64,000 nt of DNA from Nectonema munidae (taxonomy: Eukaryota > Nematomorpha > Nectonematoida > Nectonematidae), in NCBI GenBank assembly GCA_030549495.1, contig JAUIRK010000875.1:833501-897500 (forward strand). The letters are read 5' to 3'. Made by a program: the position numbers and the translations under genes. This document shows, in pieces, positions 33,690-45,369 of this stretch; position 1 is the stretch's first letter, and every line of letters starts with the position of its first letter. The notes under the pieces are model-generated. The model was given only the letters and a program-made list of their open reading frames with translations, was not told the DNA's origin and did not search any database.

Positions 33690-35225
33690 TTTACAGGTTT
33701 AATCGATTTTTTGACATGTTTTATTGATTTCATAAAAAAATGACATCACCATTAAATTCTACATACTTGAAATGTATAAAAAACTTTTTATAAGAAAAAA
33801 ATTTTAATTTTGACATCGGCTGTCATATTTAAATTATTTTGTCAGGTTTGGCTATTTTTATTTAAAAAAAAGAAATATAAACAGTAAACACATCCTACTT
33901 GAAAATGGGTATATATGTGTAAAAAACTTTATATAATTATTTTCTTTTTGGGATAAATCAATTTTTTGACAGTTTTGATTGATTTTCATTATAAAAATGA
34001 ATATCACCACTGAATTACGCATGCTTAAAAATGGGTATATATGTGTAAAAAACTTTATATTATTACTTAGATAAAAAGTTTCTTTTAAAGATGAGCTGTC
34101 ATATTTAAATCAATGCTTTGATAACTTTAATTGCTTTTTATAAAAAAAATGAATATCACCGCTGAATTCAGCATGCTTGAAAATGAGTGTATATGTGTAA
34201 AAAACATTATATAATTATTTGGATAAAAAGTTTCTTTTTTGAGATAAGCTGTCATATGTAAATCACTTTTTTGACAGGTTTGAATGATTTTCATACACTG
34301 AATTGACCATGCTTGAAAATGGGTATATATGTGTAAAAAACATTATATAATTATTTAGATAAAAAGCTTCTTTTTGAGATGAGCTGTCAAATTTAGATCA
34401 ATTTTTTGACAGTTTGATTGATTTTCATAAAAAATGAATATCACTACTGAATTCAGCATATTTGAAAATGGGTATACATGTGTAAAAACTTTATATACTT
34501 ATTTAGATAAAAAGTTCCTTTTTGAGATGAGCTGTCACATTTAGATCAATTTTTTGACAGGATTGATTGATTTTCATAAAAAATGAATATTACCACTGAA
34601 TTCAGCATATTTGAAAATGGGTATACATGTGTAAAAAACTTCATATTATTATTTAGATAAAAAGTTCTTTCTGATATGAACTGTCACATTTAGATCAATT
34701 TTTTGACAGGTTTGAATGATTTTCATAAAAAATGAATATCACTACTGAATTCAGCATATTTGAAAATGGGTATGTAAAAAAACTTTATATAATTATTTAG
34801 ATAAAAAGTTTCTTTTTGAGATGAGCTGTCACATTTAGATCAATTTTTTGACAGGTTTGATTGATTTTCATAAAAAAATAAATATCACCACTGAATTCAG
34901 CATATTTGAAAATGGGTATACATGTGTAAAAAACTTTATATAATTTTTTAGATAAAAAGTCTATTTTTGAGATGAGCTGTCACATTTAGTTCAATTTTTT
35001 GATAGGTTTGATTGATTTTCATAAAAAATGAATATCACCACTGAATTCAGCATATTTGAAAATGGGTATACATGTGTAAAAAACTTTATATAATTATTTA
35101 AATAAAAAGTTCCTTTTTGAGATGAGCTGTCAAATATAAATCAATTTTTTGACAGGTTTGATTGATTTTGATAAAAAATGGACATCACCACTGAATTCAG
35201 CATAGTTGAAATATATATGTAACAT
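33690..35225 (+). repeat. Tandem array 2, about eleven units of ~150 bp
   Basis: The anchor TTGAAAATGGGTATA recurs at about 33768, 33900, 34026, 34178, 34313, 34462, 34612, 34761, 34906, 35056 and 35206. Right-hand units are the most uniform (period 145-150 bp) and left-hand units are more diverged and shorter (126-135 bp). Each unit contains AGATGAGCTGTCACATTTAG and TTTTTTGACAGGTTTGATTG. No coding capacity. Similarity that increases to one side fits ongoing unequal exchange at the right end. Confidence 0.82.
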
Positions 35226-35281
35226 TAAAAATATTTATAAAAACTTATTAATATCTGAGAAAAATAGGGGGGGGGGGGGGG

Positions 35282-36449
35282 CTACTTCAGTTCCGTGTTA
35301 ACGATTATTTTGCTCTGCTGGTTACATTGTTAAAACGCGTTCATCACTTGGACCAAATACTGTTAATATGCGTGTGTGTCTACATCTCTGGAGTTTGGAC
35401 TGGAGCAGGTATGCTGCCAGTTAGTAGAGCGCTTTTGCCAGAGAAGGCTCAAGCACTCGCAGCTGAACTTGACCTGAAGAACTTCAAAGCTTCCAACGGA
35501 TGGATAGAGGAATTTTGGCGACGTCACAATGTTGTTTTTGGCAAGATAAATGGAGAGAGTGGTGGAGTGGACAATGCTGTTACTACTGAGTGGATATCAA
35601 AATTACCAGAACTTTGCGCAAGCTACGAATTCTGCAATATTTAGACCATGGATGAGACGGGTCTCTTCTTTAAAGCGTCAGTTGACTCAACGCTTTATCT
35701 GAAAGGTACCGATTGCTCTGAAGGAAAAAGGTCAAAAGAGCGCATCACTGTCATGTTATGCGCAAATGCCGCCGGAGACAAAGAATATCTTGCAATATAG
35801 ATCATGGTCAGAAGTAGATCCTAACACTATCCGGGAATGTTTCAGCAAATGTGGCATCAGACTTAAGGACTCTAAGACATAACATTCTGAAGAAAATGCT
35901 GATGAGCTCTTAACTGTTTGCAGAGAGCGTCTTCAAGTGACATTTGTTGAGGTTAATGCCTGTCTGGCCACGACGAACACTGAGCCAGTTGTGAACTTGG
36001 AGGACTATTGTCAAAGAATCGTTAGCCAAGATATAGTCAAAGACAGCGACGATAAAGTTAAGGAGTCTCACCCACCTGCGAAATCATCTATCTGTAATTT
36101 TTCAGAGGCCAGCAAATGCATAGCAGATCTTCGCACTTTTGCTATTAGCAAAGGGTATGGAGATATCTTGCGCAGATGTGAAGACTTGAAGGATGCCATC
36201 CTGAATGGGCAGCAGAGTCAGAAGCAGCAAACAAAGCAGAAGACAATGTTGGATTTTTTCAAGAAGACGTGAATTTAAATCAAATTGTTTTTATAAATTT
36301 TGTTAAAAATAAAATTGTAATTAAATTCTAATAAATTGTTATTTGTAATAAATTGTTTAAATAATCAATCTCCACAATTTATCATTTTTTTCTGGCTACG
36401 GTTTGCTACAATGCATGTAGGATGCATGCACATTAGACAGGTTTGACTG
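35282..36449 (+). mobile_element. Internally deleted Tigger element
   Basis: The right end carries TTAGACAGGTTTGACTG (36433-36449), the complement of the Tigger terminus CAGTCAAACCTGTCTAA, next to TA. The left end is not preserved and begins at a run of 15 G (35267-35281). The coding part (35405-36272) has N- and C-terminal transposase pieces joined without the second half of the catalytic core, a typical non-autonomous deletion derivative. Confidence 0.75.
35405..36272 (+). pseudogene. Tigger transposase remnant (CENP-B domain, partial DDE)
   Basis: The first segment reads LPVSRALLPEKAQALAAEL, FKASNGWIEEFWRRHNVVF and INGESGGVD, the CENP-B-type DNA-binding domain, then MDETGLFFK with the first catalytic Asp, followed by SKERITVMLCANAAG. 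A TAG interrupts it at 35642-35644. The sequence then jumps at about 35795 to the C-terminal region (NTIRECFSKCGI, later NLEDYCQRIV) ending TMLDFFKKT at 36272. The second and third catalytic Asp are missing, so it cannot be functional. Confidence 0.8.
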
Positions 36450-37033
36450 TAGTATATAAAATAAATAATATATAACGTGATTGCGACAAAATAGAACATA
36501 AAATATTAAAAATCAGAATTTATTTAAAATTTATTTTATCTTTGAAATTTCCAAGTAAAAAACTCGTATTACTGAATTTTGCCGTTTAAAAATACACTTT
36601 TACTTTTAAGTAATAATCCTTTTTTTTAAATCACTTATTTGATCAAAAGAATATACAGTTACAGAATCAAATTCTTGCGGATTTTCTTACAATCGTGCCG
36701 TATTTCTCCCAATTTTTTTATCACTCGAATATATGATCCCCTACTGTATATACATGTTAAAGTTGTTCAAAATGCTCCATTCATAAATTCTTCCTTTAAA
36801 AGTGTTAAAATTAATTCATTTCTAAAAATGAGCTATTATAGTTACTTGTTTGATGTTAGTTATATTTAGCTAGGATTAAACATTTCCTTGTATGATTTCA
36901 AATGGCTGAAAGTGAATAAATATTGTCAAAATGATTTTATCTTTGATTATAAATAATAATAGAAAAAATGTTCCTTTGTAGTTTCAGATATGTCTGTTTG
37001 ATGTGCAAATTTCGGGAAGGGGGAAATTTGTAG
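36450..37033. other. AT-rich spacer, nothing recognised
   Basis: No coding motif. The open frame at 36639-36869 lacks similarity to any family I know. Confidence 0.35.
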
Positions 37034-37875
37034 CAGAGATGTAACCAGAAGGAGAGAGAGGGGGCAATTGAGCCCCCTAAATTTTTAAGATCAATAATAA
37101 TTCTAATTAAATTTCGAAAATATTAACATATAATTACAATTATTTTATCAATTTAGATAAATCCTAGAGCGTATGAAAGGTCTGTTCTACAAATGACTGA
37201 ATTAAGGATAAATAGAACATCAGATATAGAGATTTCGCCACACCAATTGTAACTTCTTTCAGAACCAGGACCCGTGCACCCTATTTATTTTGGGCGCTTA
37301 ACCCCACCCCCCCCCCTTCCACCCCTCACCCCCAGTCAATTTTCCAAGCCTCTCCACTCAATTTTTCAAGTTAAATAAGTTTTAAATGAATTACATCCGA
37401 TAAAGTGCGCTTGTGAAAAAGTCTTTTCTTTGTACATTGGTAGTTTCAATAAATATATTATAAAATTGTCTAGAGTATTTTTTGAGTATATGAATTTTTT
37501 CAAGCTGCTCAAACAATAGGAATCAGCACTGCATCCTGTGAAAGAAGTTTTTCGACCCTTAAAAGAGTTTTCCAGTTTTTGAACTATTTCAACGAAAAGT
37601 CAAGAAGGCTGAATGTTTGACATGTAAACTGCTTTATTACTTTAAAAATGATATATTGTCAATAAAATGATTTTCTTCTTTCACTTTTGTTTTATAATAG
37701 TTTTAATTATACTTCTCAATCCTCATCACCTTACTTTTATGACCTTCTTTAGCTCTTGTTTCCGATGTTGATCGAATTTGCTTCTAGAAAAGAAAATTTT
37801 ATAGTGTGTATTTTCATAATATATAGTTTCAGCCCCTTTGAGCCCTCCCCAAATTTTGGTTAGCGCGGGCTCTGT
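37034..37875 (+). mobile_element. hAT transposon remnant with dimerisation-domain fragment
   Basis: The left end CAGAGATGTAACCAGAAGGAG and the complement of the right end (CAGAG...CTAACCAAAATTTGGGGAGGG) share CAGAG and a TAACCAxAA block, as diverged hAT terminal repeats. Between them, 37515-37620 encodes IGISTASCERSFSTLKRV on the plus strand, the signature of the hAT C-terminal dimerisation domain. The rest of the transposase is lost. Tracts like GAGCCCCCTAAATT recur in decayed form at 37260-37330 and 14575. Confidence 0.65.
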
Positions 37876-39971
37876 TCAGATCTTCTAAAAAAAATTCTGG
37901 TTAAGGGCTTGTATATAATGTAAATATTTTCAGACAAATAAAATGGAACATTTAACTTTATATTATTTACTGCGATGAGAATAGCCGCCGTCTTAAAGTC
38001 TTTGAAGCAATCGATCAAAGAAGACAAAATTCAATTCATCAAAGCAAATCCTATTTATTCATATACTTGTGTCACTTGTTCGCACATTATTCCTTTTTCT
38101 TTGTGAAGACAGTAATTTGGCCTCACGCTTACGTGTGAAATAAAGAGATTCACTGTTTCTTTTCACTATCAAGGAAATTTTACACATCTACCAAATACTT
38201 GCGACAAAGTCTAAAATCTGTAGAGAAACAAAGTACCTCTCTATGTCTTTTGAGTGTCATCATTTATTCAATATATAGAAAGCCGCCATAGATAACCTCT
38301 TTCTGGAGGAGCTGTTTATGCGTGAATGCGCCAATCAAAGTCTTCTCGTTTAGCGACGCCATCGATGAACGTTTTTAATTGGCAATGCATTTAAATTTTA
38401 CAACTGCGGATTGGTTAATAATTGCAATCAATTGTCAAGGGAATCTTTTGCTACCTAAACCAAGAAGCTTTTAAAATTTTCATTCTATAAAATTAAAATT
38501 AGTTATTCATTATCAAGGAAAACAACTTTCCTGAATCATGGACGTGTGGAATTAATTTCTTCTGAATTGCTTTTATAATTTTAGTTCAACAAGTATATAA
38601 AGTATTAAATTATAGAAAATATTGCTAATTATATGAACATAACAATAAAAAAAGTGTTACTTTTTTCCAAAATTAAACTAATTTTTTTATATATAAATTG
38701 CAATGTATTTCCATGTTTTGAATTCCTGTTGTATAGATTAACTTGAAATCAGTTTTTTAGTTCAACAAAATCTGGCTTTTGAAAAACTTATCTGAGAAAA
38801 TCTAAATTTTAAGGAATTTTACTTTGACAAATCTTTTACATCTGAATTGAAATGATTTATTTTTAGATCTTTCTATTTTGAATTTTGATATTTATACAGT
38901 TTTATACATTACTTAACTCTCTTTTTTTATATATAATTTAGATACCCATTATAATTTGAAATGGTGGGAAAGAACAAACGTTTACGGCTGTTAAGTGCGC
39001 AAAAACTGAACTTAGAAACAAAATAAAACTAGGCAATTTCGATGGTGAAATTTGTCTTAGTAAAATGGAAAAAGTGCTGTAGTTAATATGTGAGCTTCAT
39101 GTTCATGCGTTAAATAAAATTGGAGCTATATAGTATTGTATATATATGTGAATAAAATTTGTGTCAAGCAAGCATCTATAACGCAAATGAAAAAGATTTT
39201 GAAGTCGATGATTGGTTATTGACATGTGTTCAATATTATTAAACTTATTTTTTATTATTCGAAGTATTTCGTTTGAAATAAAAAATTGTTTTTTATTTTT
39301 GAATTCAAAATTTATATTTTTTAGTTTCTTGAATGTTAAACTAAAATGTAAGTTGGCAACACGTTGTATAGATATGCTATCACTCTGTGCTACGTTTTGA
39401 AGGCTGTATACATAAAATTCACTTATAAAAACTTTTTTTTATTCACTACTTTTGCTCTATTAATAGAATAGTAAATTGACTATCTCAATCTAGTAAATTA
39501 ACTAATTACTATTAACCAATTAGTTAATTAACTAATTAAATTTACTATTTTATTGATTTTTAAAACTTCTTAAAAATAGCAAATTATTATATATTTAAAA
39601 TCTATTAAAATAAAATAGTCTTTACTACCTTATCAAATTTTCTTAGAAAATAATTAAAAATTTTAATTAATTAAAGAACAACTTTTAAAATGTTTTATCT
39701 AAAGCTTCCGTTCCTTTTAAATTTAAAATAATTTTTTACAAAAAAAGTAAATATTTTTTTACTATTCTTGGATATTTTTAATTAAAACTATAAAAAGAAC
39801 AAAAACATCCTAAATTAAATCGGTGAAATTAACTCAACTAAAACGAGAATATTATCTAGCATATATAAATAAATTGCACGTATATTTAAAAAAAATCATT
39901 TTTTTCATATATGCATTATAAAACCAGAGTTTACGTTACACTGAAATTCTTGGCCTAGAATGCCCCAGTAT
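37876..39971. other. AT-rich region with a small GC-richer island
   Basis: Nothing of known function. A stretch of higher GC at 38080-38400 holds a minus-strand frame at 38264-38362 starting MASLNEKTLIGAFTHKQLLQ, 32 residues with a reasonable start context (purine-rich, ATGG). It could be a micropeptide or a 5' exon but there is no supporting feature. Confidence 0.3.
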
Positions 39972-40066
39972 TTATGTTTTCACTGTCAAGAACTGCAACG
40001 GCGATGAAACTTCATTGAAACCCGCTTGAGGGCAAAGCTCTACTCTCAACTTGGCGTTGTAAACCT
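39972..40066 (-). CDS. Candidate terminal exon with fibronectin-III-like sequence
   Basis: Minus-strand reading after the acceptor CTACTAG gives VYNAKLRVELCPQAGF then NEVSSPLQFLTVKT and a TAA. The pattern 'Y-x-x-x-L-x-V ... S-S-P-L-x-F-x-T' resembles the last strands of an FN3 domain. It stands alone: no neighbouring exon with matching phase was found and no AATAAA follows nearby. It may be a real last exon of a gene with long introns, or a fossil exon. Confidence 0.25.
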
Positions 40067-40951
40067 CTAGTAGTACTTAGATGTTTAGTTCATTAGTCAG
40101 CTTTTATAGCTATTTAGAATCAGTAAAAAAAAAGAAAAAAAAAGCAAATGGATGGGAAAATTCAGGTCGATAATAAAGAGTAAAGCTCGATATTCATTTT
40201 AATTAACCATGTCTCTGAAATATTTACATATAACGCATCAAATTTAAATAACAGATTAGAGAATGTGATGCTAAGTTCATTTTATAAATGCCTAAATTTC
40301 AAACGTTTTTCTCATCTTTTTTTCCAAAAGAATATAATTTTCATTTTTTAGTTTATTAGTGATTTTAAATAATTTTTCAGTGAAACTAAGATGTAAAAAT
40401 TGAACATACCTTTTTAATTTATTTGACATACACCATGTTGCAAAAGAATGGAATGTTTTTAGCCACGAAAGCATTTTTAAAGAAGTTTCTATCGTAAATC
40501 AATTTTTTGTGTCTCTTCTCTATTTTTCGAAATTAATTCAAAACTTTTCTTTACTTAAAATTGAACAATAGAGTAATTATACAAAAAATAATTAAAATTA
40601 CTACAACATTTTTTCACTACCTTGAAATGTCATTCAAACCCTTCAAACGAAATAATGAATTTAAAGACGTCTTTGTTCACATCACAAAAATGTGAAAGAC
40701 TGATTTATAGATTTTGCCTGCACTAAATTTAATTAAATTAGTTTTTTTCTAAAAACTTTCATCACGCTGTGTATATGTTGGCAAAGTCTAAATTTTGCTT
40801 ACTCTAACTTTATGACACAATTTCTTATTCACAATTCTCTCGGCATTGTACCTCGGAAGAGCGAATGATAACACGAACATCAATACTTATTAAAAACTAT
40901 ATGTGGAATTGGTGAGAAGTCTTAAAAGAGACCAAAATAGAGTGTAATTCT
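40067..40951. other. AT-rich spacer
   Basis: No feature recognised. The 60-codon frame at 40292-40474 has no motif. Confidence 0.3.
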
Positions 40952-41091
40952 TTAACACTTTCGTGACCCGTGTATCATATATGATACATAAACAATTTTA
41001 ACTTCGCCTGCTTTTTCAAATAGTTTTGTATATATGAATCTTCTGCTTTTTAATAAACATCGTCTGATTTTTCTGGTCACGAAAGGGTATA
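40952..41091. mobile_element. piggyBac-type MITE with palindrome
   Basis: TTAA (40952-40955) then CACTTTCGTGACC; the right end is GGTCACGAAAGGG followed by TATA, a probable decayed TTAA. Near the left end is the perfect 18-base palindrome TGTATCATATATGATACA (40971-40988). The interior has copies of TCGTCTG/TTCTGCTTTT, the complement of the GCAGACGA motif in the MITE at 2517, tying the two to one family. Confidence 0.65.
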
Positions 41092-42458
41092 TCCAACAGT
41101 TTTTTTCAATGTTGCTTAAAAGCTCCCCCACTCACCACATGCAGGGTGGGTTTTAAAATGTCATTAGAAAGGATCTGAGCTCTCTCAGCTACCTCCAAAA
41201 TTGTTAGGGACAAAGAGATAGTACAGCTGTACTATAGTGTTTCAAAATGACTAGTTTCGTAAAAATTATAGTAAGCAAAAGAGCAAGTTTAGTAAAAATA
41301 CACGATATTTTACTCAATTTTTTTACTTCCATTTTTTTTATTTCAGGTAAAATTACTTATTTCTTTAAATAAAGAAATTAACTATTTTTAAGTCTAAATT
41401 AAGGAATAATTATTATCGAAAAATACATGTAAGCATAGATAAAATTTGCCAACTTTTTTGAAAAAAAATTATTTTGTAATTTTATACTTCATAAAAACAA
41501 CAAATATAGAATGTGTTAAATTTTGTGCTTACTTTTACAAAAAAAAATTTTTTTATCGTTTTTTTAGTCAACAAAAAATTTAAAACTATGAAAAAAATAA
41601 TAGTTTTTTATTTTGCAGTTAAAAATTTTTCAGAAACAAAATAAAACACAATTAGATGGCGTTAATATTATTTAAATTTTTTGTGAAAATTATTTTTATA
41701 AAAAGGTTTTAATTGTTTCAATTTCCTTTTTTAATAATTACTATACTATTTAAATTCAATTTACATAACAAAGATAAATAAATATATTAATAAAAATTTT
41801 AGAATTTGATTATACACATTATTTATGTCAAATGCTCGCCCACAATTTGACATCATGGTCAAATTGGATTTCTGTTATCTCTGAGAAAATAATAACCGTA
41901 TATCCCGGTATATAAGCCAACCTTTGGGCACCTTAATTTTGACTTTAAAAATAACCGTCAAGTTATGCACCGAACACAAAGTATTCAGTTTAAAATATTG
42001 ACGAAATTCTAAATTTGAATCGTGAACAACACTATATTTTCTAAATAAAATATATTTTTTATTATTTGTATTAATCAATATTTTTTGTGTCTAAAGTTGT
42101 ATTCATGAATTTTTAACTTTTCCAATTTCCAGGAAATTTAAGAGAAAAGTTATTTTGTTCCAGGTTTCCGGTATTCAAATATTTTTATTGCTTCAAAAAT
42201 TTGAGCGACAAAGAATTGCGATTAAGAAATAAAAAAGTAAATTTCTAATAAAAAAGTTTTGCGCTTACACAGTATCTAAATAAATGAATATCAATCTGAA
42301 AGATCTTAACATTAATCTTTTTACTTTATACGACTAAGAATTAAGGTTGAAGTTATGAAAAAAGTTCTGATATCTTTATGAGGAAACGTGGATTTTTGAG
42401 TGTGTCAAAAGTATAATTTTGATTGAAGCTAATTTTTGGAATATATAATATATATATA
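41092..42458. other. AT-rich spacer
   Basis: Homopolymer-rich sequence with no gene. The minus-strand frame at 41875-42078 has no recognisable domain. Confidence 0.3.
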
Positions 42459-42985
42459 ACAGGTTTAGTTCTATTTTGTCCTTTTCCCATTCTATTTTGT
42501 CTTTTTGTAATTCCATTTGGTCTTTTTGCAATTCTGTTTGCTTCAACTTTTCTTAAATCTTAGTTTTTCATTTGTTATATTATATTACTTTGACATGTGC
42601 CATTTTTAATTTTTTTATATTTTGACTTTTTATACGATGAAATTTTTTTAAAAAATAATATGAAAAAAAGTAAAAATTTATAAATTTGTGTTTAAAAAAG
42701 TTAATGCAAGAAAATTAGATTTATTTCAAATAAAAATAAAAATTTAAGTGATTTAGTTTCTGATTTTTTGCAAAAAAAATTCATCGTGAAAATAGTCAAA
42801 ATATTAAAAAATTAAAAACAGTACATGTCTAAGTAATATAAATATAACAAATGAAAACTAAATTTAAAAAAAGTTGAAGGAAACAGAATTGCAAGAATAC
42901 AAAATAGAATTACAAAACGGGAAAATAGAATTGGAAAAAGACAAAATATAATTGCAAAAGGAGAAAAAGAACTAAAAATGTTAAT
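42459..42985. mobile_element. Foldback element with ~200-bp inverted arms
   Basis: The left arm (about 42463-42653) and the complement of the right arm (about 42775-42980) match over most of their length, including TTCATTTGTTATATT and TATTTTGACTxTTTxxACGATG. The outer part of each arm is built from short repeats of CATTCTATTTTGTCTTTTTG. The loop is about 120 bases of A/T-rich DNA. There is no coding capacity. A related copy lies at 60305-60911. Confidence 0.65.
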
Positions 42986-43288
42986 GTTATAACAATGAAA
43001 ATCACATATATCGCATACAAATAAAGTTAACTTTTAAATGAAAAAAATGATACATACCGGGAAGCAACTATATATTTCAGAGAGCAAAAATAGTCAAAAT
43101 ATGGTGCAAGATAAGGGTAAACAGTGATTTTGGAAAACTGGGAAAGAACACGAATCTCAAGTAAAGTATATACAATGTTTAATTTCATTTTAGATTTCTT
43201 TTTTGATGATTTATAGCATAACTTACTTTTGCAAAACTGGTGTCGAGTTATACAGCCAACTATATTATTAAATGTCCACATTTTGTTC

Positions 43289-43397
43289 TTAACCCATTTT
43301 ATCCCATCGCCAGTTTTGACTGACGTAGACGATTTCTTGTTATTAAGGTACTTTTATATCAAACTACGTCTGTATTTCTTGGGATGAAATGGGGTAA
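43289..43397. mobile_element. piggyBac-type MITE, 101 bp
   Basis: TTAA (43289-43292) is followed by CCCATTTTATCCCATCGCC; the right end is GGGATGAAATGGG followed by GTAA, one change from TTAA. The termini are 13-bp inverted repeats with one mismatch. Inside are GACGTAGACG and ACTACGTCTG, an internal inverted pair. No coding capacity. Confidence 0.7.
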
Positions 43398-44429
43398 CCC
43401 TTTGACTGATATACCGAGTCGACATATACACATTACACACATTCATCAACTCAATAACAGACTAAAATCAGGATAATTGTTGATGAATAACATAATTGTT
43501 GACTAAATTCTTACACAAAGTTCTTTGCTCTTCAATTGGAAAGGATTTATTTGCGTGTGGAACACTTTTGAAAGTAATTTTGCTTCTCCAACTCTCATCA
43601 AACTTTTGTGATAGCGCATTCGAGAGGGAAATAAGCTTTGCAGCGAATGTGACAAAGAGAGAATGTTTGAAGTGCTTCTTTGTTCACTTGTCAATTCAGA
43701 TATGGATGATAATTCTCCCAGAAGACATCAACTTTCTTCTCTGCCATTTAAAAATGGAGAGGAGCATAGGATGGAAGACTTTAACCAGAAGTGGTGTATT
43801 TACATGAGATGTTGTGAATCTATGCACTTTCCTACAGCCACTATTTTCCAAAGTTAGTATAACTGTTCTCTCCTCTTTTATCTAATCATCAAGTATCGCT
43901 TTTTTCAAAGTAAAAATGTGAACAGTTGTTAAGCTACCGGTTTTAAGATCGTGCTTCGTCCCACCCAATACATTCACCAACGAGACACATACCATTTTAG
44001 CAGCCCTGACATTACCACCACCAGCCCCATAGACAATAACATCCCATTAAAAACAAAATGATTTATTTCGAATGTCATTTTGGAAAGTTTTACTACCGCA
44101 TGTTGCAATTAGTTATGTCATTTTGCTTTGCAACTACTTCATTGGATTGCAGCATTGCGTCACATTACACGGTCCAATAAAAACAATGTCCGCTTGTATT
44201 TAATCTGCAATTTTATTTTATCGTTTTGCAAATTTATTTTCAATCGATATTCTCAATATTTTCAATATTTAGCTTTTTTTATGTATATATTTAATTCAAA
44301 AACATTGAACAACTTTTTATTATTATTTATTAAAAGGTAAAAGAAACAAATGATTATTGGTTAAAAAAGAAAACAATGGTGACTTGTCATTCGTCAAGAA
44401 TTTGAATTCTTGCTATATTTTAAGTTGAG
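43398..44429. other. GC-richer interval with weak exon candidates
   Basis: Two weak signals occur. Plus strand 43698-43852: acceptor TTGTCAATTCAG, an open frame starting MDDNSPRRHQLSSLPFKNGE, and a donor-like GTTAGT. Minus strand 43993-44042: ATG, a hydrophobic leader MLLSMGLVVVMSGLLK, and a consensus donor GTATGT, as in a signal-peptide first exon. Neither could be extended to a second exon, so they are not called as genes. Confidence 0.3.
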
Positions 44430-44690
44430 ACAACAGCAAGTGTCAATTAAGGGAGTTTTATCTGATAAAAAGTGTATGAATACAACTATTCTTCAATGAT
44501 CTATTTTAGTTCCGCTTCTTTTTTTGATATTTACCAATGATTTGAATTATACCTACAGTATATCTAAGCTATTTTTGTTTTGCTGATGAGCTCACTATCT
44601 ATGCTGTTTTTTCTCTCTGAAGTATCAAATTTTGAAAAATATACACAAAAGGAAACTTCAAAGTTTGTTTGATAGACTGTGTTCTTAAAA
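44430..44690 (+). mobile_element. Decayed LINE reverse-transcriptase fragment
   Basis: Plus-strand pieces read LLFLIFTNDLNYTYS followed by a FADExTIYAV-like block in a neighbouring frame, matching the 'GPLLFLxYINDL...LFADDTxLY' core of non-LTR reverse transcriptase. The catalytic YADD/FADD motif is degenerate. Only the palm segment is left. Confidence 0.5.
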
Positions 44691-45259
44691 ATTATTAGAG
44701 CGTCATACTATCGATCAAGAACTGATTTTGCCTTACATTCAAGATATTGTTTCCATATGATAGCGAAAAAAGTAGCAGACTCATTTTCCAATAACAAATA
44801 CAAATCAGAATTGCATATAAATCTAATGGTGCCCAAATGATCAAGGCGTAAAAAGCTTGGTATATTATTACGTGCAAGTTGATGAGTTAACATATGTTAA
44901 AAATCATGCACAGCTTATGTAAGTTATAAAAAACAAGAAACCTTTATCGACAAAATTGGTTTCTGCTAGCAGATGAAAACAAGAACAAAAAGAACTGATA
45001 TTTTTTGAAAAAATTGTCTTTCCACGTGACTTTTCAGTTTTAAACTATTGCCTATTTGCATCAGGTCACAACATTCTATTATCAAATTCTCTTTCTCCAT
45101 TCTCTGCAGATTTGATTTGAAGGAGAGCAAAGTGGGTGAATATTTATAGTCAAAGAATTTATTATAAATAAAAGTTTTGCTGTTTGCAACAGTTTCTTTG
45201 CAATTGAAGGATAAGTAGTTTATTCGGGAAAGTTAATATGGATTAAAAAAAGATACCTT
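44691..45259. other. Unassigned AT-rich sequence
   Basis: Short minus-strand frames at 44695-44893 could be LINE-derived but show no diagnostic motif. Confidence 0.25.
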
Positions 45260-45369
45260 TATTTTACAATTCGATATAAGAGTTTTTGGCTGTTATAAGA
45301 CAACTTGGAAGAAATGCTAAAAATATGCAGAACTGGAAGAATAAAAAACTTTTTATTAGTTGAAAATAT

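Noticed and set aside
31330-35225. Could the two arrays be CRISPR?
   Set aside because: Units of ~150 bp are contiguous without short unique spacers, and the genome is eukaryotic; these are tandem satellites.
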